The position numbers and the translations under genes were made by a program. Of a DNA stretch of 42,825 nucleotides, positions 1 through 6,804 are shown piece after piece. Origin of the DNA: Thauera phenylacetica B4P (GTDB taxonomy: Bacteria; Pseudomonadota; Gammaproteobacteria; Burkholderiales; Rhodocyclaceae); assembly GCF_000310225.1 (NCBI RefSeq), contig NZ_AMXF01000011.1:1-42825 (forward strand), written 5' to 3'. A model generated the notes under the pieces. It was not told the origin of the DNA and did not search any database. It saw only the letters and a list, made by a program, of their open reading frames with translations. Every line of letters starts with the position of its first letter. Position 1 is the stretch's first letter.

Positions 1-468
1 CGTCACCGAGGCCTTGCCATCGGCCAGCGTCACCTTGGAGGCGAAGGTCGCCTGCGGCCAGCCCGCGAGCGCGGCGAGCATCTGCCCGGTCTGGTTGGCG
101 TCGTCGTCGATCGCCTGCTTGCCGCAGATCACCAGCTGCGGCTGTTCCTTGTCGCACACCGCCTTGAGCAGCTTGGCCACCGCCAGCGGCTGCAGCTCGA
201 CGTCGGTCTCGACCAGGATGCCGCGGTCGGCACCGATCGCCATCGCCGCGCGCAGGGTCTCCTGGCAGGCGCCCACGCCGCAGGACACCGCCACCACCTC
301 GGTGGCCACGCCCGCTTCCTTCAGGCGCACCGCCTCCTCGACGGAGATCTCGTCGAAGGGGTTCATGCTCATCTTGACGTTGGCCAGGTCCACGCCGCTG
401 CCGTCGGCCTTGACGCGAACCTTGACGTTGTAATCGACCACGCGCTTGACCGGTACGAGGATCTTCAT
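1..468 (-). CDS. etfB: Electron transfer flavoprotein beta subunit, partial (5' part only)
   Basis: The gene runs off the left edge of the window; 156 codons are present from ATG at 468. The N-terminus reads [20 protein letters not shown], a hallmark EtfB start, followed by a segment with [17 protein letters not shown] and an [13 protein letters not shown] stretch that fits the EtfB nucleotide-binding fold. EtfB with EtfA accepts electrons from acyl-CoA dehydrogenases and passes them to ETF:quinone oxidoreductase. The start lies 15 nt downstream of the stop of an acyl-CoA dehydrogenase, so the two are probably co-transcribed and this ETF may serve that enzyme. etfA would be expected just outside the window. 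Family call is secure. Confidence 0.93.
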   Translation of the reverse strand, partial: MKILVPVKRVVDYNVKVRVKADGSGVDLANVKMSMNPFDEISVEEAVRLKEAGVATEVVAVSCGVGACQETLRAAMAIGADRGILVETDVELQPLAVAKLLKAVCDKEQPQLVICGKQAIDDDANQTGQMLAALAGWPQATFASKVTLADGKASVT

Positions 469-483
469 GTTTCGCGCCTCCGC

Positions 484-1656
484 TCAGTACGTGCCGAAAA
501 GGGCTTCGCCATGCTTCATCGCGCTGCGTGCGATGACCATGCGGTGGATCTCCGAGGCACCGTCGAAGATGCGGTAGATGCGGGCGTCGCGGTACATGCG
601 CTCGATCGGCATCTCGGCGCAGTAGCCCATGCCGCCGAACACCTGCACCGCACGGTCCGCCACACGGCCGAGCGTCTCGGCGGCGAAGACCTTGACCATC
701 GCGATCTTGTCGCGCGCATCGCGACCGGCGTCGATCGTCGAGGCGGCATCGAGCACCATCAGGCGTGCGGCGTTGATCTCGATCACGCTGTCGGCAATCA
801 TCTGCTGGACCATCTGGAAGTCCCCGATCGGCTTGCCGAACTGCTTGCGCTCCTTGGCGTAGCCGACCATCAGATCGAGCAGCCGCACCGACTTGCCCAC
901 CGCACGCGCGCCCACCTGACCGAGGCGCACGCGCCCCAGGGTCTCGAGGATCAGTCGGAACCCCTGGCCTTCGCCGCCGAGCAGGTTCTCGGGGCCGACC
1001 GGGACCTCGTCGAAGGCAAGCTCGACATGGCTGGTGCCGGTCAGCCCCATCATCTTCTGGTCGCGCCCGATGGTGAAGCCCGGCGTGCCCTTGTCCACCA
1101 GAAACAGCGAGATGCCCTTCGGGCCCTTGTCGGGATCGGTGACGGCCGAAACCATGAAGAAGTCGGAGAACTCGCCGTCGCTGATGAAGTGCTTCGTGCC
1201 GCTGATCTTCCAGCCCCCCTGCCCGTCGGCGACCGCCCGGGTCTTGATGCTGGCGGCGTCTGAACCGGCGCCGGGCTCGGTGATCGCGATCGAGAAGGTG
1301 CGCTCGCCGCGCACCGCCGGCTTCAGCCAGCGTTCGTGCTGGGCCGGGGTGCCGACTAGGAGGGTTTCATAGACGTTGCCGAAGGCGCGGCGGATCAGGA
1401 TGTCCTTGGCGTGACCGAACTGTTCCTCGCACAGCATGGTGTCGACCGCGGACAGGCCGCCACCGCCGAACTCTTCAGGGATGTTCATCGCGTACAGGCC
1501 GTTGGCCATCGACTTCTCGAACAGCGCACGCGCCTTCTCGGGCGCGAGGCGGCCGGTTTCCTCGATTTCATCCTCGAGCGGCAGCAGTTCGTTCTCGACG
1601 AAGCGGCGGACAGTCTCGACGAGCATCTTTTGTTCGGAACTCAGGTTCATATCCAT
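484..1656 (-). CDS. Acyl-CoA dehydrogenase family flavoprotein
   Basis: 390 aa, normal length for the family: N-terminal helical domain, middle beta domain with the FAD/substrate signature (ITEPGAGSDAAS, then GTKHFISDGEFSDFF) and C-terminal helical domain ending in YRDARIYRIFDGASEIHR. It would catalyse alpha,beta-dehydrogenation of an acyl-CoA and pass electrons to ETF; etfB follows after 15 nt. At the position of the usual catalytic Glu of medium-chain-type enzymes (IYEGT) this protein has Asp365 (IFDGA), a variation seen in some ACAD subfamilies, so the substrate may be unusual. A second in-frame ATG lies at 1650; a GGAG lies about 10 nt before the first ATG. The substrate cannot be read from the sequence; context suggests a carboxylic acid made by the neighbouring catabolic genes. 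Confidence 0.92.
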   Translation of the reverse strand: MDMNLSSEQKMLVETVRRFVENELLPLEDEIEETGRLAPEKARALFEKSMANGLYAMNIPEEFGGGGLSAVDTMLCEEQFGHAKDILIRRAFGNVYETLLVGTPAQHERWLKPAVRGERTFSIAITEPGAGSDAASIKTRAVADGQGGWKISGTKHFISDGEFSDFFMVSAVTDPDKGPKGISLFLVDKGTPGFTIGRDQKMMGLTGTSHVELAFDEVPVGPENLLGGEGQGFRLILETLGRVRLGQVGARAVGKSVRLLDLMVGYAKERKQFGKPIGDFQMVQQMIADSVIEINAARLMVLDAASTIDAGRDARDKIAMVKVFAAETLGRVADRAVQVFGGMGYCAEMPIERMYRDARIYRIFDGASEIHRMVIARSAMKHGEALFGTY

Positions 1657-1752
1657 TTCTTGCGGTCTCCAGGTGTACCCTCGGTGAGGCGGGACTGAGG
1701 CGGGAACGGGTGGGGCGTGCGGACAACGTGCGGGTCGGGCCTTCGCGGCCGC

Positions 1753-2571
1753 TCACCGCATGGAAGCGGGCCGCGGCGGCGCCGGATTGATGCTCTCGAG
1801 GTAGTCGGCCAGCGGCGCGAACGCGGAGAGCTCCTCGGCCGCCTGACGCAGTTCGGGAATCAGGGCCTCGATCGCCGCCTCGGTCAGGCGCACGCTCGGG
1901 CCGGCGACACTGACCACACCGCCGACGCGATCGGAACCCGGCGCGGCCACCGCGACAGCGCAGGACGACATGCCTGCCGCCCAGGTCTCGATCGCGCAGG
2001 CGTAGCCACGACGCCGCGTCTCGGCGACCTGGTGCATGACCTCGGCGATGGTCCTGGGGACGCGCGCGCCACGCTGCTCGAGCTGGGTGAAGCCCTGGCG
2101 GACGACATGTGCGATCGCCTCGTCCGCGGGAAGACTGGCAAGCCAGGCCATGCCGCTCGCCGAGCAGAACAGGGCTGCCTCGCCGCCCATGTCCGGATCG
2201 AAGCGCAAACCGCTGCGCGCACCCTGCGCCTTGGCGACGAAGGGCAGACGACCGTTGTCCACCACCGCGAGGCGAACCAGCTCGCCACAGGACTGCGCAA
2301 GGCGATTCAGCACCGGCTGCACCACTTCCAGGATGCCGCTGCCACCCAACAGGCGGAAGCCGAGCGACATCAGCCGGGTGGTCAGCAGATAGCGCCCCGA
2401 TTGCTCATCCTGGGCCACATAGCCCAGCTGGATGAACTCGGCGAGCAGGCGATGCACGCCGCTCTTGGGGATCTCCAGGCGATCCGCGATGTCCTGCAGG
2501 GGCAGTCCATGCGGACACTCTGCCAGGAGCTCCAGCACATTCATCGCACGCAACAGCAGACTCCCCGCCAT
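1753..2571 (-). CDS. IclR-family transcriptional regulator (IclR1)
   Basis: 272 aa from ATG 2571, which has a GAGGTG ribosome-binding site; an in-frame ATG at 2583 would add four residues. Residues ~5-65 form the winged helix (LPLQDIADRLEIPKSGVHRLL is the recognition region) and the rest is the IclR effector domain (SGMAWLASLP, GVVSVAGPSVRLT). IclR proteins of this type usually sense a pathway carboxylate or aromatic acid. It is divergent from the TIM-barrel gene at 2820, and the 248-nt region between them carries several GAAC/GTTC inverted repeats, the likely operators for self-regulation and for control of the TIM-barrel genes. The acyl-CoA dehydrogenase starts 96 nt downstream on the same strand and could be read through. 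Confidence 0.9.
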   Translation of the reverse strand: MAGSLLLRAMNVLELLAECPHGLPLQDIADRLEIPKSGVHRLLAEFIQLGYVAQDEQSGRYLLTTRLMSLGFRLLGGSGILEVVQPVLNRLAQSCGELVRLAVVDNGRLPFVAKAQGARSGLRFDPDMGGEAALFCSASGMAWLASLPADEAIAHVVRQGFTQLEQRGARVPRTIAEVMHQVAETRRRGYACAIETWAAGMSSCAVAVAAPGSDRVGGVVSVAGPSVRLTEAAIEALIPELRQAAEELSAFAPLADYLESINPAPPRPASMR

Positions 2572-2587
2572 CGAACACCTCATTTCT

Positions 2588-2600
2588 TGAACTTAGTTCC
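2588..2600. promoter_or_regulatory. Inverted repeat, putative IclR operator O1
   Basis: TGAACTTAGTTCC: GAAC-TTA-GTTC inverted repeat just upstream of the IclR1 start, in an AT-rich stretch. A degenerate copy (TGAACCTGAGTCC) lies 18 bp further on at 2606-2618. Function is inferred from recurrence of the same pattern at other promoters in this window. Confidence 0.55.
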
Positions 2601-2642
2601 ATTTTTGAACCTGAGTCCGATTTTGTCAATGTTTTTTTGAGC

Positions 2643-2655
2643 AGAACTACAGTTC
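2643..2655. promoter_or_regulatory. Inverted repeat, putative IclR operator O2
   Basis: AGAACTACAGTTC contains GAAC-TACA-GTTC, a perfect 4-bp-arm inverted repeat with a 4-nt spacer (the other sites have 3). It lies in the middle of the region between IclR1 and the first TIM-barrel gene. Confidence 0.45.
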
Positions 2656-2695
2656 GCCTGACGAAGCCTTTCTACCAAAAAAAGTTGCATTGAAC

Positions 2696-2708
2696 AGAAC
2701 TAAATTCT
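2696..2708. promoter_or_regulatory. Inverted repeat, putative IclR operator O3
   Basis: AGAACTAAATTCT matches the RGAAC-N3-RTTCY pattern and lies on the TIM-barrel side of the divergent promoter region. A further half-site (TGAAC) directly precedes it at 2691. Confidence 0.5.
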
Positions 2709-2819
2709 ATCTTAACGAAAACCGGCGGCCATCAAGCACCACCACCGCCCACCCTCGACAAAGAAAGAGCGCTCCCCTGCCGCATGAGCAGGATCACGCC
2801 CCTGCACGGAAACGGAGAC

Positions 2820-3629
2820 ATGGCGCACCGATTCTCCCTGGCTCGACCGGACGACCCACCCCACTCGCCTGCGGAGACCCTGCGGATCGCGATGCGCGCG
2901 GGTTACACCCACGCGAGTCTGCGGCTTGCCGACCTCGCGGCTGCCGCGTGGCCCTTCCTGCACCGCGACCGCGCCGGGGCCAACGGGGAGGTCCGCGCCA
3001 TCCTCGAGGACAACGGGATCCGGGTGCTCGATCTGGAGGGTGCGCCGATCGACGCCTTCAGCCCGCTCGACACCTTCCTGCCACTGCTCGAGACCGCAGC
3101 CAGGCTGGGCGCACGCCATGTCGTCGCGCGCATCGACGACACCGAACGCGAGCGCGCGACCGAGGCCTTCGCCAGACTGTGCGACCGCGCGCTCCCGTTC
3201 CGGCTGACGGTGGAGTTGTCCTGCGTCCATGGCAGCGCCACCCCCCGACTGGCCGCCGCCGCGGCGGTGGTCGGCGCGATCAACCGCCCGAACGCCGGCA
3301 TCCTGATCGACACGCTGGACTTCACCCGCGCCGGCGACGAGCCCGAGGAGCTGCGCAGGCTGCCCAAGGAGTGGTTCCATCTGGTCCGGGTGCGCGACGC
3401 CGCCTCCGCCGGATCGACCACCAACTGCCCCGCCGTGGTGCTCCCGGGCGAAGGCTCGGTCGACCTGCGCGGCATCCTCGATGCACTTCCCGCCGGGCTG
3501 CCCTACGCGCTGGTGCCGCCGCGCGCCGCGAACGCAGGCGCCGAGGAAGGGTGGGCACGCCGCTGCATCCTGGCCGCGCGCGACTGCATCGACGGTCTGC
3601 ACGGCATCCGGGACCTCCAGGCGGCATGA
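2820..3629 (+). CDS. Xylose-isomerase-like TIM-barrel protein with eroded metal site (TIM-A)
   Basis: 269 aa from ATG 2820, chosen because its start (MAHRFSLA) aligns with that of the paralogue TIM-B (MKQEFSLA); an upstream in-frame ATG at 2784 is possible, since the GGAGA before 2820 is very close. The two paralogues align without gaps over most of their length (e.g. NAGILIDTLDFTRAGDEP here, NAGLMIDMHHFHRAGDDP in TIM-B). In TIM-B the positions equivalent to the family metal ligands are E135, D165, H168, H191 and E239; here they are S134, D164, D167, R190 and V232, so only one is kept. By family it would be an isomerase, epimerase or dehydroshikimate-dehydratase-type enzyme, but it is unlikely to bind a divalent metal in the usual way. 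It may be a non-catalytic partner of TIM-B or a recruited binding protein. Confidence 0.8.
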   Translation: MAHRFSLARPDDPPHSPAETLRIAMRAGYTHASLRLADLAAAAWPFLHRDRAGANGEVRAILEDNGIRVLDLEGAPIDAFSPLDTFLPLLETAARLGARHVVARIDDTERERATEAFARLCDRALPFRLTVELSCVHGSATPRLAAAAAVVGAINRPNAGILIDTLDFTRAGDEPEELRRLPKEWFHLVRVRDAASAGSTTNCPAVVLPGEGSVDLRGILDALPAGLPYALVPPRAANAGAEEGWARRCILAARDCIDGLHGIRDLQAA

Positions 3630-3637
3630 GTTTCGAC

Positions 3638-3696
3638 GCGCGCGCGACAATGCGACACCCTCCTCCCTCCCTCTTCGTCGCGCGCGCCCTTTTCTT
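3638..3696 (+). terminator. Probable intrinsic terminator after TIM-A
   Basis: An 11-bp perfect stem, GCGCGCGCGAC (3638-3648) with GTCGCGCGCGC (3677-3687), followed by CCTTTTCTTCCC. It lies just past the TIM-A stop and suggests that TIM-B and the genes after it have their own promoter in 3690-3873. The 28-nt loop is long, so confidence is moderate. Confidence 0.5.
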
Positions 3697-3873
3697 CCCG
3701 ACGGCCGCGAGGCCTGCGCCGCAGTCGTGGCGCAGGCCTCGCCCCGGCACCGGCCGCCCATCGCGCTCGCCAAATGGACGCGACGCCAGCGGGCCACTAT
3801 CGTCATCAGGATGGCGGCGGACACCTCGTGTGGCGCCGTCGACGCAGCTCCCTTCACCCGAGCGGATCAGACC

Positions 3874-4692
3874 ATGAAACAGGAATTTTCTCTCGCCCAC
3901 CTCACCGTGCTGGGCTGCGCGCCCCCCGAGATGGTGTACATCGCGGCGCGCGCCGGATATGACTACGTCAGCATCCGCCCGATCTTCATGGGCCTGCCCG
4001 GGGAGCCGAACTACGCGCTCGCCGAGAACCGGCAGATGCTGGCGCAGACGCGGCGCGCGCTGACGTCGACCGGCGTGCGCGTTCACGACATCGAGCTCGC
4101 GCGCATCTTCGACGGGGTGACCGTGCGCGACTACCTGCCGGCGATGGAGGTCTCCGCCGAGCTCGGCGCCAAGGCGGTGCTGTCGTCGATCTGGGGTGGC
4201 GAGCGCGAGTACTACATCGAGAAATTCGCCGAGCTGTGCGACCTGGCCAAGCCCCTGGGCCTGAGCGTCGACCTCGAGTTCGTCCCGATCGCCGCGGTGC
4301 GCGACCTCGCCGGCGCGGCGGACGTGCTGCGCACGATCGACCGCGACAACGCCGGCCTGATGATCGACATGCACCACTTCCATCGCGCAGGCGACGACCC
4401 GGCGGCACTCGACGCGCTGCCGCGGGAGTGGTTCCATTTCGCCCATTTGTGCGACGCGCCGGCCGTGATCCCCACCGAACGTCAGGAGATGATCCGCATC
4501 CTGCGCGAGGCACGCATGTATGTCGGCGAGGGCGGCATCGACGTCGCCGGCATCCTCGCCCACATTCCGCACTGCGTGTATTCGATCGAGCTGCCCAACA
4601 AGGCCGCGCACGAGGAAATGGGCTACGCCGAACACGCCACCCGCTGTCTCGAAACCCTCAAGGCCTACCTCGCGCGCGACGCTCGCGCTTGA
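3874..4692 (+). CDS. Xylose-isomerase-like TIM-barrel enzyme, metal site intact (TIM-B)
   Basis: 272 aa; ATG 3874 gives an N-terminus that begins directly at strand beta1. The protein belongs to the AP-endonuclease-2 / sugar-phosphate isomerase superfamily that includes inosose dehydratase, hydroxypyruvate isomerase and 3-dehydroshikimate dehydratase. The expected Glu-Asp-His-Glu metal tetrad can be placed at E135 (VDLEF), D165 (LMIDMHHF), H191 (FAHLCDAP) and E239 (YSIELPN), with H168 as an additional active-site His. This spacing resembles 3-dehydroshikimate dehydratases of the AsbF/QuiC type, but substrate cannot be fixed by eye. The AroD homologue follows after 43 nt, so the two probably act in the same pathway. 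It is a paralogue of the degenerate TIM-A upstream. Confidence 0.85.
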   Translation: MKQEFSLAHLTVLGCAPPEMVYIAARAGYDYVSIRPIFMGLPGEPNYALAENRQMLAQTRRALTSTGVRVHDIELARIFDGVTVRDYLPAMEVSAELGAKAVLSSIWGGEREYYIEKFAELCDLAKPLGLSVDLEFVPIAAVRDLAGAADVLRTIDRDNAGLMIDMHHFHRAGDDPAALDALPREWFHFAHLCDAPAVIPTERQEMIRILREARMYVGEGGIDVAGILAHIPHCVYSIELPNKAAHEEMGYAEHATRCLETLKAYLARDARA

Positions 4693-4735
4693 GGCGCGGC
4701 ACATCGAAACATCCACAGGTTCTGGAGCGCATCGC

Positions 4736-5521
4736 ATGAAACACCCCCTGGTGCTCGACCCCGCCGGCCGCAAGCCCGGCGGCGAAACCCCGCTGATCTG
4801 CACCCCGCTGATCGGTCGCAGCAAGGAACGCCTGCTCGGCGAACTCGCCACCATCCTGCGCAAGAAGCCCGACATGCTGGAGTGGCGCGTCGACTGCTTC
4901 GACGCGGTCGCCGACACCGCAGCGGTGCTCGATGCGGCCGTCGCGCTGCGCGCCGCGGCCGCAGGCCTGCCGATGATCTTCACCTGCCGCAGCGCCGGCG
5001 AGGGTGGCCAGCCCACCGCCCTCGACGAGGCCGGCGTAGTCGCCCTGCTCGAGGCGGTGTGCGAAGGCGGGCTCGCCGAATGCATCGACTTCGAGCTCGG
5101 CAATTCGCCGGCCCATGTGCGCCGCGTGCGCGAATTCTCGCGCAAGGCCGACGTGAGCCTGATCCTGTCCTACCACCAGACCAGCTACACGCCCGGGCAG
5201 GAATTCCTCATCGACCGCTTCCTGGAGGCCGAACACCTCGGCGCCGACGTCGCCATGGTCCAGGTCCGGCCGCGCGACCGCGCCGACGTGCTGCGCCTGC
5301 TCGCCGCGACCTCAGAGGCCGACGCGAAGACCCGCATCCCGCTGATCTGCTCGGCGATCGGCCCGCTCGGTTCGGTCAGCCGCATGGTGGGCGGGCTGTT
5401 CGGTTCCTGCCTCACCTTCGCCGTGGGCGAGCACTCCTCGGCGCCCGGGCAGATTCCGGTAGGCGATCTCGTCAGCGTGTTCGACGTGATTCGTCGCGCG
5501 CGCGGTGGCGAGATGTTCTGA
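4736..5521 (+). CDS. Type I 3-dehydroquinate dehydratase homologue lacking the Schiff-base lysine
   Basis: 261 aa, preceded by a GGAG ribosome-binding site. The AroD (type I DHQase) fold is unmistakable: LEWRVDCF (E49, R51), FTCRSAGEGG (R85, E89), SYH with H147 equivalent to E. coli His143, SVSR with R216 equivalent to Arg213, and SAPGQI with S235/Q239 equivalent to Ser232/Gln236. The catalytic Lys170 of E. coli (GADIPKIAV) aligns with M174 in GADVAMVQV; the codon is ATG. All substrate-binding residues are present but the imine-forming residue is gone, so normal type I dehydratase chemistry is not expected. It lies between TIM-B and a ChrA pair and overlaps the first ChrA ORF by 17 nt. It may bind a dehydroquinate-like compound or catalyse a different lyase or isomerase reaction. 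Confidence 0.88.
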   Translation: MKHPLVLDPAGRKPGGETPLICTPLIGRSKERLLGELATILRKKPDMLEWRVDCFDAVADTAAVLDAAVALRAAAAGLPMIFTCRSAGEGGQPTALDEAGVVALLEAVCEGGLAECIDFELGNSPAHVRRVREFSRKADVSLILSYHQTSYTPGQEFLIDRFLEAEHLGADVAMVQVRPRDRADVLRLLAATSEADAKTRIPLICSAIGPLGSVSRMVGGLFGSCLTFAVGEHSSAPGQIPVGDLVSVFDVIRRARGGEMF

Positions 5522-6143
5522 GACCGTGCCGAATCCGGACGGCAAGTCGGGCGTAACCCCCGCGGCGGAAGCGGGCGCCACGCCCGGGTTGCTCGAACTC
5601 TTCCTCGCTTGCAGCCGCATCGGCCTGTCCGGCTTCGGCGGCGTGCTGCCCTTGCTGCGCCACATGCTGGTCGAGCAACGCCGCCTGCTCGACGGCCCCG
5701 AATTCAACGCCCTCCTCGGCCTGTGCCAGTTCCTGCCGGGCTCGAACGTGATCAACCTCGCGGTGTGCGTGGGCGCGCGCCTGCACGGCGTGCGCGGCGC
5801 CATCGTCGTGACCGCGGGGCTGCTGATCGCCCCCTTCGCGCTGATGATGGGGCTCGCCGCCCTCTACGGCCTGTGGGGCCATCTCGCCATCGTGCAGGAC
5901 ATGCTGCGAGGCATCGCGGCCGCCGGCGCCGGGCTGCTGTTCGCCACCGGGCTCAAGATGGCGCAGGCCATGCATGAACGCTGGCTTTACCTGCCCTTCG
6001 CCGTGCTCATCCTGGTGGCCATGGTGGTGCTGAAGCTGCCGCTGCCGCCGCTGATGCTCGCCCTGCTGGCCGTCACCGCCGGACTGGCATGGTGGCGCGC
6101 ACGCCGCGCGCTGGCGGAAGCCGGGAAGGTGCCGAGGCCATGA
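5505..6143 (+). CDS. chrA: ChrA-family transporter, N-terminal-type half (ChrA1)
   Basis: 212 aa, a single chromate-transporter domain (short-chain ChrA family; long ChrA proteins have two). It carries the family signatures SGFGGVLPLLRHMLVEQRR and CQFLPGSNVINLAV, followed by several hydrophobic segments to the C-terminus. ATG 5505 overlaps the end of the AroD homologue by 17 nt; GTG 5526 is an alternative start placed just after that stop. It also overlaps the second half-transporter by 4 nt, so the two are translationally coupled and likely form a heteromeric carrier in the inner membrane. The family is named for chromate efflux, but this placement inside a catabolic operon suggests an organic anion as the physiological substrate (inference). 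Confidence 0.85.
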   Translation: MARCSETVPNPDGKSGVTPAAEAGATPGLLELFLACSRIGLSGFGGVLPLLRHMLVEQRRLLDGPEFNALLGLCQFLPGSNVINLAVCVGARLHGVRGAIVVTAGLLIAPFALMMGLAALYGLWGHLAIVQDMLRGIAAAGAGLLFATGLKMAQAMHERWLYLPFAVLILVAMVVLKLPLPPLMLALLAVTAGLAWWRARRALAEAGKVPRP

Positions 6144-6664
6144 TCCTGCTGCTGCTCGACCTGTTCGTCCAGTTCGCGATCCTCAACGTGATCGCCTTCG
6201 GTGGCATCACCGCGCTGCTGCCGGAGCTTCACCGCCTGGTGGTGGAGCAGCGCATGTGGATGGACAGCACCACCTTCGCCCATCTGTTCGCGATCGCCCA
6301 GTCGGCACCCGGGCCGAACCTGCTCGTGGTGTCGCTGATCGGCTGGAAGGTCGCCGGCATTCCCGGCGCGATCGTCGCCACGCTGGCGATCAGCCTGCCG
6401 ATGAGCGTCTTCATCTACGTCTTCTACCGCCACTGGGAACGCTTTCGCACCGCACCCTGGCGCGCGGCGATCCAGGTCGGCGTCGCCCCGCTCGCGGTCG
6501 GCCTGGTGTGCGCCAGCGGCTGGCTGATCGCCGCCTCGGCCGGGCTCGACTACCGCGGCGTCGCGCTCGTCGTGGTGTGCACCGTGCTGATGTTCTACCG
6601 CCACTGGCACCCGCTGTGGTACATCGCCGCGGGCGCCGCGGCGGGGGCGGCGGGCCTCGTCTGA
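6140..6664 (+). CDS. chrA: ChrA-family transporter, C-terminal-type half (ChrA2)
   Basis: 174 aa starting at ATG 6140, which overlaps the ChrA1 stop as ATGA. It holds the second ChrA half domain: NVIAFGGITALLPELHR near residues 15-31 and IAQSAPGPNLLVVSLIGWK around residues 51-69 mirror the FGG and PGxN motifs of ChrA1, followed by hydrophobic membrane helices. It presumably pairs with ChrA1. It is the last gene of the plus-strand operon and converges on the ThDP enzyme gene; the strong hairpins at 6714-6793 lie between them. Confidence 0.85.
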   Translation: MILLLLDLFVQFAILNVIAFGGITALLPELHRLVVEQRMWMDSTTFAHLFAIAQSAPGPNLLVVSLIGWKVAGIPGAIVATLAISLPMSVFIYVFYRHWERFRTAPWRAAIQVGVAPLAVGLVCASGWLIAASAGLDYRGVALVVVCTVLMFYRHWHPLWYIAAGAAAGAAGLV

Positions 6665-6713
6665 AGGCACGGCGCCCCCACGGGCAAGCCCCCCGGGGTG
6701 CAAGAGCACGGAC

Positions 6714-6746
6714 AAAGCCCGCCCGATCTGTCGACCGGGCGGGCTC
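6714..6746. terminator. Bidirectional hairpin between ChrA2 and the ThDP enzyme
   Basis: A 10-bp stem, AGCCCGCCCG (6716-6725) with CGGGCGGGCT (6736-6745). On the minus strand it is followed by a short T run (TTTGTCC). Position between convergent genes supports a terminator. Confidence 0.6.
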
Positions 6747-6769
6747 CGAAGCGGATTCACGCAGGCTGA

Positions 6770-6793
6770 ACGCGGGCCCTGGCGGGCCCGCGT
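6770..6793. terminator. Second hairpin after the ThDP enzyme gene
   Basis: A 9-bp perfect stem, ACGCGGGCC (6770-6778) with GGCCCGCGT (6785-6793), 11 nt beyond the stop of the minus-strand ThDP gene. There is no T tract, so it may act as an RNA 3'-end stabiliser rather than a terminator on its own. Confidence 0.4.
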
Positions 6794-6804
6794 CGCGATC
6801 GCGC

